From the NCBI GenBank assembly GCA_021811525.1, contig JAJZOK010000025.1:1-13169 (forward strand): 13,169 bases of DNA, given 5' to 3'. The notes beneath the pieces are model-generated. The model was not told the origin of the DNA. It saw only the letters and a list, made by a program, of their open reading frames with translations, and did not search any database. This document shows positions 1-6,230 of the stretch, piece by piece (the stretch's first letter is position 1; each line of letters opens with the position of its first letter). The position numbers and the translations under genes were made by a program. This stretch comes from Thermoplasmata archaeon. GTDB taxonomy: Archaea; Thermoplasmatota; Thermoplasmata; Thermoplasmatales; Thermoplasmataceae.

Positions 1-2
1 CG

Positions 3-170
3 GATTCCATGGTCTACAGGATCATCAAGCGCTTAGAGGACATTGGCATTGTTGAAGGCAGGGTAGTGGGGCGCGGAGACAGGAAAGGCGTCGCCAAGAT
101 GGTGGGCATAAACGATGTTCCTGTTGGCGTGCTGGAAGAAAAGGTAATGGAGATGTTCAAGAGAAAGTAG
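3..170 (+). CDS. Winged-helix DNA-binding protein, C-terminal fragment
   Basis: This is the last 55 codons of a gene that begins outside the window; it is open from the left edge to a TAG at 168-170. The visible part starts with a probable recognition helix (SMVYRIIKRLEDIGIV). A basic, glycine-rich beta-hairpin follows (VEGRVVGRGDRKGVAK), as expected for the wing of a winged-helix domain, and the protein ends in a charged helix (LEEKVMEMFKRK). The pattern of a Y-R-I-I-K-R-L-E helix followed by G-I-V is common in archaeal PadR/MarR/TrmB-like regulators, but too little is present to name a family. Its 3' end overlaps the convergent polymerase gene by 14 bp (157-170), so the two transcripts are antisense to each other at their ends. 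It could be a regulator or a nucleic-acid-binding domain of a larger protein. Confidence 0.7.
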   Translation, partial: DSMVYRIIKRLEDIGIVEGRVVGRGDRKGVAKMVGINDVPVGVLEEKVMEMFKRK

Positions 171-2169
171 ACAGGGTAACCTGACTGCTTGGCGGAGCGC
201 ATGTGGAAAGTATGAAGTCTATGGGCTCGAACGATCTCTCCAGTATTCTCCTGTAGTACTGTATATCCACACCGCTGTATTCGTCTCCAAGGTCAATTTT
301 TCCCTGGCCCTTGTTAACAATTATTGCACCAACGCGATCTCCCGGATTGATCACATAACCCATATTTTCAGATGCCCGGAGAAGTTTCTTCTGGAGGTTG
401 TTGACCCTGTACTCCTCTATATTCCTTGTGATATGGATTCCCACCCTGAAACTCTCCCTCGGCTTGAGAGGAAGTTCCTTTACATATGCCCTTTCAAGCT
501 GCCTTATGAACTCCCTCTTTCCCCATATTTCCTCAGGTGAAATGCAGTTCCTGAGGAGGTTCAGTGCATCCATCTGGAAATCCACGCATATCTCAGGGAC
601 ATCTGATCTCCTCACCTCTATGCCCCTGACTTTGAATGTCCCGTCATCCCTGAGTCCAACGTACCGGTTCAGGGCACCAAGGCCGGATCTTGCAGGCATG
701 AATGCGATCCACCTGTAGTGCCCGTCCATTACTATCCCAATCCTGGTTTCCCTCTCGATATCCCTCAGGAGGGCATTTATGTCGCCACTCCCCTTTATCC
801 AGAGGGAGTCCACTATCCCATGTATTGGCTGGAACCCATGCATTATTGACAGGGAGATTGCCCTGGACAGTGCCCACCGGCCCAGTGCAGTGATTGATTC
901 ATGGGCCTCAATCTTTCCGAATTTTGCATTCTTGTAACCTGTATAGCCGAAAGATGTGAGCAGCATCCATTTCAGTGCTGCATCCCTCTGTTCATACACT
1001 ATGTCCCTTGACTTGATGGACTTGTAGAACAGCCTGGTCCTCAGGAGTTCCTCAAGGGCCGTTGAAAGGAATCCGCGCTTATCCGTCCTGATCCTGTATG
1101 GAAGCCCCGGCACCTGGAAATCCCCCACAGAGCCAATGGTTTCGGGGGAGAGGTTGTAGTTCACCATTATGCTTGGATACATGGAAGAGAAGTCTATCTC
1201 GTACACGTCCGTGTACAGACCCGGCTCAGGCTGGAGCACCATGCCTCCCTTATCTGTCTCCATGAGAGTGCTGGATGGCTTTGCCTGCTCATGGTCATCC
1301 TTGTACAGAGGTATGAGGATCTGCCTCCTGATGGCATGGGATTCCTCCATGGACGATACTGCAGTCCCTGCTGTAACAGTGGATGCGGTGACCATTGGAA
1401 GCGAGGATATCCGCGACATCTGGATAAGGCCGGGCAACCCGGCTTCTGAGTATGTGAATGAGTCGGCTTCAATTGCGATCCTGTTGGATAGCCATATCCT
1501 TGGATTGCTGTAGTACACCTGCCCATACGACTGGTAAGAACTGCCGCTCTTTCCCCTGGATGCCCCCATATGGTATCCGTTTGAGGAGAGCAGTTTCAGA
1601 AGCTTTTCGAACAGCCTGTCGTGGTTGTTGTAAACTACGACAATGCTTTTCATGATTGCATCATTTAGGTCTTCAAGAAAAGATGTGTTAAGGCTGTTGT
1701 ATTTCCTCCCGTCAATGCTCACCTCAACTGGTGTTCCAAGGCGGGATTTCCCACCTATGTGCACATGTGGAATATCAGGGTCATGGTCTTCTGGCGATGG
1801 AAGCTGGAAAAACCTGAGGTTACGCTCCGACATGAACCTGAGGACAGGGTTGATATCAGCATTGTAAATGCTGTATTTCCTCCCCATGCCTATATTCTCA
1901 ATTGCAGCAACCAGATCGCCCATTCCGGATGGATTGACCTCAATCCTGATGCCATCAACCGGGCCGTAGACGTTTTCTCCAGCAGATTCTGCATAATTAT
2001 ATCTGCCGGAATCGTCCAGCTGGCGTGCAAGGAAGTCCAGGTCATACTGTGCCCCTGATACGAATATCCATGAGCGGTTCCAGAATCTCCTGAAGTGCAG
2101 GCTGTTGTTCCTGAGGCACCAGAGCCTGATAAAATCGCTGCCTGTAGCGTTTACAATAATATCACTCAT
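157..2169 (-). CDS. polB: B-family DNA polymerase homolog, PolB2-like, exonuclease-defective
   Basis: A 670-aa B-family DNA polymerase homolog, about 100 aa shorter than replicative archaeal PolB. Motif A is intact (DFSSMYPSI, Asp326). Motif B is recognisable but altered (K400 to G408: KWMLLTSFGYTG, where KxxxNSxYG is usual). Motif C reads HGIVDS around Asp454, where YGDTDS is usual, so the first Asp of the DTD is Ile452. A thumb motif KVRGIEVRR follows (513-521). The exonuclease region (about 125-285) keeps the fold pattern but not the acidic residues: YNNHDRLF stands for exo II and YSEAG (240-244) for the YxxxD of exo III. The last residues, QVTLSTFS, resemble a PCNA-interacting peptide. 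This matches the archaeal PolB2 group, first described as inactivated and later linked to damage tolerance in Sulfolobales. It is last in a three-gene operon; its ATG overlaps the upstream stop by 8 bp (ATGAGTGA). Whether it polymerises DNA cannot be told from sequence. Confidence 0.9.
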   Translation of the reverse strand: MSDIIVNATGSDFIRLWCLRNNSLHFRRFWNRSWIFVSGAQYDLDFLARQLDDSGRYNYAESAGENVYGPVDGIRIEVNPSGMGDLVAAIENIGMGRKYSIYNADINPVLRFMSERNLRFFQLPSPEDHDPDIPHVHIGGKSRLGTPVEVSIDGRKYNSLNTSFLEDLNDAIMKSIVVVYNNHDRLFEKLLKLLSSNGYHMGASRGKSGSSYQSYGQVYYSNPRIWLSNRIAIEADSFTYSEAGLPGLIQMSRISSLPMVTASTVTAGTAVSSMEESHAIRRQILIPLYKDDHEQAKPSSTLMETDKGGMVLQPEPGLYTDVYEIDFSSMYPSIMVNYNLSPETIGSVGDFQVPGLPYRIRTDKRGFLSTALEELLRTRLFYKSIKSRDIVYEQRDAALKWMLLTSFGYTGYKNAKFGKIEAHESITALGRWALSRAISLSIMHGFQPIHGIVDSLWIKGSGDINALLRDIERETRIGIVMDGHYRWIAFMPARSGLGALNRYVGLRDDGTFKVRGIEVRRSDVPEICVDFQMDALNLLRNCISPEEIWGKREFIRQLERAYVKELPLKPRESFRVGIHITRNIEEYRVNNLQKKLLRASENMGYVINPGDRVGAIIVNKGQGKIDLGDEYSGVDIQYYRRILERSFEPIDFILSTCAPPSSQVTLSTFS

Positions 2170-2407
2170 GGGGCTTCTCTGCCTTAAGTTCCCTTATCTC
2201 CCTTTCGAGCTCAATGATGATGGAGATGAGGAAACCATAGCCCACTTCAATGTCAGAGTAGGAGACCTCATGTGCGTGCCTCCTGCCCTTTACCAGCACT
2301 GATGTAAGAAGTTCCGCATCTCCTGAATTCATTATCTGTGCCATCTTCTGCAGTTTTGCTGACAGGGCTTCCATGCTCTGCCTTACTGTTGGAACTGTTC
2401 TTCCCAT
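2162..2407 (-). CDS. Small helical protein of the PolB2 operon, function unknown
   Basis: An 81-aa acidic/basic mixed protein that I do not recognise. It looks almost entirely helical. An N-terminal amphipathic helix (VRQSMEALSAKLQKMAQIM) is followed by LLTSVLVKGRRHAH. The C-terminal helix starts hydrophobic and becomes charged (GFLISIIIELEREIRELKAEK), suggesting a coiled-coil or a protein-protein interaction surface. No catalytic motif or zinc site is visible. The ATG at 2405-2407 is supported by a strong Shine-Dalgarno-like GGGGAGG nine bases upstream, at 2417-2423. That ribosome binding site lies inside the upstream gene: the two overlap by 25 bp, and this gene overlaps the polymerase start by 8 bp. 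The tight packing implies coupled translation, and a role as polymerase partner or adaptor is a reasonable inference, but it rests on context alone. Confidence 0.8.
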   Translation of the reverse strand: MGRTVPTVRQSMEALSAKLQKMAQIMNSGDAELLTSVLVKGRRHAHEVSYSDIEVGYGFLISIIIELEREIRELKAEKPHE

Positions 2408-2847
2408 GAATACAGGCCTCCCCTGTCCTCCACATTGTTGCGTGACAGTATCCTGTTCCCGAGATACTTCTCGAAAACGCCACCATGGCCAACAATGTTG
2501 AGGTATACGATTGTCCCGTGGTACTGCGTCTTGATCTTCAGGATGTCATATATGCTCTCGACAACCGATGAGGGCCATGTTTCAATCACTGGCGATGTAA
2601 CAGAAATGAAGTATGGGTTCTGGTCGGAGTCCATGAGAATTTTCTGCAACTGGTATGACGTAAGGATCCGCTGGACCAGGACCATGTGCATGATCTCCTT
2701 GGGGATTATATCCCTGAAGTTGAGCATTATACCATCCGTCAGGAGGAAATGGACTTCCTCGTAACTTTTCAGTGTAATCCTGATAAACTCCCTCAGATCT
2801 TCCACACTGAATTTCGATGTCCTGAATATCCTGAGAGTCCCGCGCAT
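2383..2847 (-). CDS. Unknown protein, first gene of the PolB2 operon
   Basis: A 154-aa protein with no family I can name. The sequence reads as alternating strands and helices: LRIFRTSKFS, a helix (VEDLREFIRITLKSYEE), the strand VHFLLTDGIMLNF, a helix (LVQRILTSYQLQKILMD), the strand PYFISVTSPVI, a helix (SSVVESIYDILKIK) and the strand GTIVYLNIVG. The second half (residues about 60-120) loosely recalls the core of RecA/RadA-like folds, in which a helix with YQLQ precedes a hydrophobic strand ending in T-S. There is no Walker A motif, so if related it would be a non-ATPase derivative; this is speculation. An in-frame TGA stands 10 bp upstream of the ATG at 2845-2847, and a TATA-like element lies about 50 bp upstream, so it probably starts the operon. 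The 3' end overlaps the 81-aa gene by 25 bp. Confidence 0.75.
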   Translation of the reverse strand: MRGTLRIFRTSKFSVEDLREFIRITLKSYEEVHFLLTDGIMLNFRDIIPKEIMHMVLVQRILTSYQLQKILMDSDQNPYFISVTSPVIETWPSSVVESIYDILKIKTQYHGTIVYLNIVGHGGVFEKYLGNRILSRNNVEDRGGLYSWEEQFQQ

Positions 2848-2891
2848 TGGGCTGTTTCATCTATCGAATGAATATTAAGAGCGCCTGCTCG

Positions 2892-2900
2892 TTGTATAAA
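2892..2900 (-). promoter_or_regulatory. TATA-like element for the polymerase operon
   Basis: On the minus strand this reads TTTATACAA. A start site about 25 nt downstream would fall near 2870, leaving a leader of roughly 20 nt before the ATG at 2847. It lies in the 87-bp gap after the glycosidase stop, so the operon can be transcribed on its own even though the glycosidase upstream runs in the same direction. Confidence 0.5.
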
Positions 2901-2934
2901 TGAGAAAATGAGAATTCCCGGTTGAAAGACTATG

Positions 2935-4851
2935 CTAATGCCTTCCAGGAGCCTTCTTAGGATTTGCCCTGTAAGTGGTCTTGAATTCCGTGTTGAGAAG
3001 CACCGCTGCCCTGATTACTCCAAGGTGGGTAATTGCCTGGGGGAAGTTTCCAAGCTGTTCACCGGTGTCAAAATCGATCTCCTCTGCAAGTAGGCCAAGG
3101 TGGTTTGCCCTGTCCATGAGGGAATCAAAGATATCCCTGGCCTCATCTATCCTGTTGAGGTGCAGGAGAACTTCAACATACCAGAACGAAAGGAGGAGGA
3201 AAGCGTTGTCCCTGCCTTTGAGGCCGTCATCTTCCCTGTACCTCTTGAAAAGGTGGTCTGTAACCCTGAGGTCCCTGTCGATCTTCTCCAGCGTGCCCAT
3301 GAATCTCTCATCGCTGGCAGGGATGAAGCCCACAAGAGGCATCCTGAGAAGTGAAGCGTCCGTTTCCTTAGAGCCATAATACTGGACAAACGAATTCAGT
3401 TCCGGGTCGTATCCATTTGCCAGGACATCCTCCTTTATGGTGTCTGCAATGGCTCTCCATTTCCGGTATGGTCCTGAGAAGCCCTGCTTCTTACCCAAGT
3501 CAATAGCATTGTTGAATGCAGACCAGGAAACTATCTTGGAATAAACATAATGCCTTGGTTCGGTCCTGAATTCCCAGATACTGGAGTCTGGCATTTTCCA
3601 GAGTTCTCCCAGGGTGTCCAGGGTCTCACCCACAAAGTTCCACAGGTAAGAGTTGATGATGCCCCCTGCATTGCCAAGGGCGTGAATCGCATTGACGATT
3701 GAACCGTACTGATCCACCTGCAGCTGAGTGGAGGCTTTATTGCCAATCCTGACGGGCCTTGACTGCATGTAGCCATCATAGTCAAGCTCTATCTCATTCA
3801 GGTCATCCATCTGGTTTATGGAATATATGGTCCTTATCTTGTTCTCACGCTCTATGATATCCATCATATCGTACAGGAACTTTGTTGCTTCGCGTTTGTA
3901 ACCGATCATAGAGAGCGCTTCTATGACATATGCAGTATCCCTGATCCAGGTGTACCTGTAATCCCAGTTCCTTTCGCCACCAATGCACTCAGGCAGGCCC
4001 GCAGTGGGAGCGGCGACCATCAGCCCGGTTGGCTCGAAGAATAGACCTTTCAGGATAAGGGCTGACCTGATGACGTCGTTATTGTATAGTCCCTTATATG
4101 TGCCTGTATTGCTCCACTTCTGCCAGTATTCCGTGGTTTCCTCAAGTCGTTCGTAAGACTTGTAATCAGTTATTGCGTCAAGATGGGAAATACCCTGGAG
4201 TGCGATGATCCATCTTGATGACCTCTTGGGAAGGTTCACTGTTCCCCTGACCATTTTGTCCTCTGCTTTCAGGGGAAGTTCACTCACAATCCCTACATTG
4301 GTGGAAGGAGACTGAAAAATGAAGCCGTTCTTCCTGGATTCTAAGTCAACGTGGGCCTTTCCATAATTGAGGGTTGCCTTGAAGGACACTTCAACAGGCA
4401 CCTCATCAGATCTGGTTTCCACAAGGCGATGTATTTCAGGAAAACTTATTGTTGGATAATCAGAATTTGGAATGAAGTCAGTGAGCCTGAGAAATACCTT
4501 GCCATCCCTCATGAATTCAGTTATGAGGACATTTGTGAGTTCCTTGTAATACTGAATGACTTCTACCCCATCGGTATCTTTAGGCCTTATGGAAAAGAAG
4601 CCACCTTTCTTAGAATCCAGAATTGAGTCGAAAACTGGGGGTGAATTGAAATTGGGAAGGCATGCCCAGTCAATGGTGCCGTTCAGACCAACCAGAGCGG
4701 CAGTCCTGTTGTTCACAATCACACCGTGGTTGGCGATTTTCAGGTATCCGTTCTTGGCCAGGTCATTGAATTTCTTAGAGCCTTGAAATGTCATCAGTAA
4801 GAGGGTTTTAGAATCTGGATGTCTTATTAAAATGTTGGTACTTTTACCCAT
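2935..4851 (-). CDS. GH15 family glycosidase (glucoamylase or trehalase)
   Basis: A 638-aa cytoplasmic glycoside hydrolase of family 15; I see no signal peptide. An N-terminal beta-sandwich begins with the family hallmark IANHGVIVNNRTAALVG followed by IDWACLPNF. An (alpha/alpha)6 barrel follows, with RNWDYRYTWIRD at about 294-305. The catalytic general acid is expected at Glu427 (SSIWEFR) and the general base at Glu590 or Glu591 (LLAEEIDF), next to GEQLGNFPQAITH. All are intact. Members release glucose from alpha-glucans or cleave trehalose, and archaeal GH15 enzymes of Thermoplasma have been reported as trehalases, so substrate cannot be assigned here. I place the start at the ATG at 4851. 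A TTG at 4869 (644 aa) and an ATG at 4794 (619 aa) are alternatives, but TATA-like elements at 4872-4897 put the transcript start at about 4853-4866. It may read through into the polymerase operon 87 bp downstream. Confidence 0.93.
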   Translation of the reverse strand: MGKSTNILIRHPDSKTLLLMTFQGSKKFNDLAKNGYLKIANHGVIVNNRTAALVGLNGTIDWACLPNFNSPPVFDSILDSKKGGFFSIRPKDTDGVEVIQYYKELTNVLITEFMRDGKVFLRLTDFIPNSDYPTISFPEIHRLVETRSDEVPVEVSFKATLNYGKAHVDLESRKNGFIFQSPSTNVGIVSELPLKAEDKMVRGTVNLPKRSSRWIIALQGISHLDAITDYKSYERLEETTEYWQKWSNTGTYKGLYNNDVIRSALILKGLFFEPTGLMVAAPTAGLPECIGGERNWDYRYTWIRDTAYVIEALSMIGYKREATKFLYDMMDIIERENKIRTIYSINQMDDLNEIELDYDGYMQSRPVRIGNKASTQLQVDQYGSIVNAIHALGNAGGIINSYLWNFVGETLDTLGELWKMPDSSIWEFRTEPRHYVYSKIVSWSAFNNAIDLGKKQGFSGPYRKWRAIADTIKEDVLANGYDPELNSFVQYYGSKETDASLLRMPLVGFIPASDERFMGTLEKIDRDLRVTDHLFKRYREDDGLKGRDNAFLLLSFWYVEVLLHLNRIDEARDIFDSLMDRANHLGLLAEEIDFDTGEQLGNFPQAITHLGVIRAAVLLNTEFKTTYRANPKKAPGRH

Positions 4852-4871
4852 ATTTTTCTGCCCCTGCAAAC

Positions 4872-4897
4872 GCTTTATGATATGGCAATTATAGGGT
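4872..4897 (-). promoter_or_regulatory. Candidate TATA region of the GH15 gene
   Basis: Two minus-strand AT-rich elements, CATATCATAAAG (4873-4884) and ACCCTATAATTG (4886-4897), would place transcription starts near 4852 and 4866. The first would make the transcript leaderless at the ATG at 4851. Neither element can be preferred without mapping the 5' end. Confidence 0.4.
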
Positions 4898-4969
4898 TCT
4901 GTATGCTATTCTATTTCATGTTACGCGAAATTTAAAACAATTATTATTTTAATTAGGGAACTTAAATTG

Positions 4970-4999
4970 ATGCCGCTTTGGCATGAGCAAGTAACTCAT
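4970..4999. repeat. Two abutting inverted repeats in the divergent promoter region
   Basis: ATGCC-N5-GGCAT (4970-4984) shares its last two bases with ATGAG-N7-CTCAT (4983-4999). They sit between the GH15 and AroB-like promoters. They could be a regulator binding site or two mutually exclusive short hairpins. With 5-bp arms, chance cannot be excluded. Confidence 0.35.
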
Positions 5000-5036
5000 C
5001 ATATTTATTGTCAGGTCATCAATATTTTAGGCACAA

Positions 5037-5064
5037 TTATTTATTATCGAAAAGCTATTTATTA
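5037..5064 (+). promoter_or_regulatory. TATA-like elements for the AroB-like gene
   Basis: TTATTTATTAT at 5037-5047 fits a start site near 5068, giving a leader of about 9 nt before the ATG at 5077. A near-copy, TATTTATTA at 5056-5064, and an earlier one, ATATTTATTG at 5001-5010, are also present, so more than one start is possible. Confidence 0.5.
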
Positions 5065-5076
5065 TGGGAAGCCACA

Positions 5077-6177
5077 ATGGGAAGCAACGCAGAACGGAAT
5101 ACCTTGACCATCAATTCGAATGATGTGCCCATAGTGGTGGGTGACAACGTCATAGAGCGTTTGGTTGAAACTTCCCAGAAATATGACAGGGTTGTTCTGA
5201 TAGCAGGAAGCGAATGCTACGAGAAGTTTGGCGAACACGTTCCAGACCTCACTGGAATAAGGGGAGAATTCACCAAGATAACGCTTAATTTTGACGAGAA
5301 CCTGAAGAATATAAGGAATTACCAGAAAATTATCAGGGTCATGATAGAGAGGAACATCAATTCCGATTCCCTTCTCATCGGTCTTGGCGGGCCAAGACTC
5401 TGCGATATCTCAGGATTCATTGCGGCGACCTATAGAGGGGGGATTGACTACATTCCGGTTCCAACAATGCCCCTTGCACAGGTTTCCCATGCAGTGTCAG
5501 GGCTGAATGGCATCAATTTCTCTAATTTTGAGGATGCCATGGCTACACGATATGCGCCAAGGGAAATTGACATAGACACGTATTTTACCAGGAATTCAGA
5601 TAATGATCAGCTCAGGGATGCTATTGCAGAAATAACGAGATATGGGCTCCTGGGAGACCATTCACTGCTTACCATGCTTCATTCCCATGATGACATAAAA
5701 GAACTTAGGGGAAGCGACGGCCTTATCAGGCTTCTCTCAAAAGCAGTCCAGTCAAGGGTGGAACTGTCTGAAAACTCAGATCCCATGCACAAGAGGTCCC
5801 TTAATTTTGGGAAGATCATGGGAGATACAATTATGCATGTTACAAAGGGTAGGGCCAAGTATTACGAGGCAATAACTTCGGGGATGCTTGTAGAACTCTT
5901 CCTCGGTGAACGCTCAGGCATATCGGGACGCGGGGCTAGGGAGAAGATTGTTTCTGTCATGGACCAGTATGGAATGAAAAAAGCCAATATCAGAGAGATT
6001 GGCATAGATAATATACTGAAATCACTCAACGAAAGGTACAACATAGAAAACCACAACCTCAAGTTTATCGTTCCTGAAGAACTTGGCAAACCTGCTGCTT
6101 TTGAGATGAGCAGTGACCGCATAACGAATGCACTCAGGGCATTCACTGAACAGTATGAATTCAACCCGGTGGTTTAG
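5077..6177 (+). CDS. AroB (3-dehydroquinate synthase) fold protein with substituted active site
   Basis: A 366-aa protein of the dehydroquinate synthase-like superfamily. It follows AroB order throughout: LLIGLGGPRLCDISGFIAATYRGG (around 104-121) for GGGxxxDxxGFxAAxxxRG, then VPTMPLAQVSHAVSGLNGIN, AEITRYG (Glu185), LNFGKIMGD and YYEAITSGM. Canonical AroB uses Glu plus two His as zinc ligands. Here the Glu is kept, but the first His of GHxxGH is Lys246, the second is Asp250, and the His of HGE is Tyr263. The Asp and Lys of DssxGGK are Ser137 and Leu143, and the Lys of EvIKYG is Arg188. The NAD motif is GGP instead of GGG. Normal shikimate-pathway DHQ synthase activity is therefore doubtful. 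It lacks the SHDG motif of glycerol-1-phosphate dehydrogenase. I chose the ATG at 5077; a TTG at 5008 would add 23 residues upstream of likely transcript starts. argS follows after 53 bp. Confidence 0.85.
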   Translation: MGSNAERNTLTINSNDVPIVVGDNVIERLVETSQKYDRVVLIAGSECYEKFGEHVPDLTGIRGEFTKITLNFDENLKNIRNYQKIIRVMIERNINSDSLLIGLGGPRLCDISGFIAATYRGGIDYIPVPTMPLAQVSHAVSGLNGINFSNFEDAMATRYAPREIDIDTYFTRNSDNDQLRDAIAEITRYGLLGDHSLLTMLHSHDDIKELRGSDGLIRLLSKAVQSRVELSENSDPMHKRSLNFGKIMGDTIMHVTKGRAKYYEAITSGMLVELFLGERSGISGRGAREKIVSVMDQYGMKKANIREIGIDNILKSLNERYNIENHNLKFIVPEELGKPAAFEMSSDRITNALRAFTEQYEFNPVV

Positions 6178-6203
6178 GAAACCAGTGCCGAAATAGAAAG
6201 CGT

Positions 6204-6211
6204 CAAATAAA
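6204..6211 (+). promoter_or_regulatory. Weak TATA-like element before argS
   Basis: CAAATAAA lies about 24 nt before the argS ATG in the 53-bp gap after the AroB-like gene. This spacing would give a leaderless argS transcript. No Shine-Dalgarno-like sequence precedes the ATG (catacaatgaacacggc), which favours leaderless initiation, but co-transcription with the gene upstream is equally possible. Confidence 0.35.
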
Positions 6212-6230
6212 CTCATACAATGAACACGGC

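Noticed and set aside
398..718. Plus-strand ORFs inside the polymerase gene (398-718, 1169-1513, 1643-2058)
   Set aside because: They are antisense to well-supported polymerase motifs and have no domain character of their own.
4852..4869. TTG start at 4869 for the GH15 protein
   Set aside because: The ATG at 4851 fits the predicted transcript start better, and the six extra residues add nothing recognisable.
5008..5076. Upstream TTG extension of the AroB-like protein
   Set aside because: The extra 23 residues resemble no AroB N-terminus, the stretch contains the TATA-like elements, and the ATG at 5077 gives a normal family length.
5077..6177. Annotation as sn-glycerol-1-phosphate dehydrogenase
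   Set aside because: The order and spacing of motifs match AroB (DISGFIAATYRGG, VPTMPLAQV, AEITRYG). The SHDG-type motif that follows the PT segment in glycerol-1-phosphate dehydrogenase is absent.
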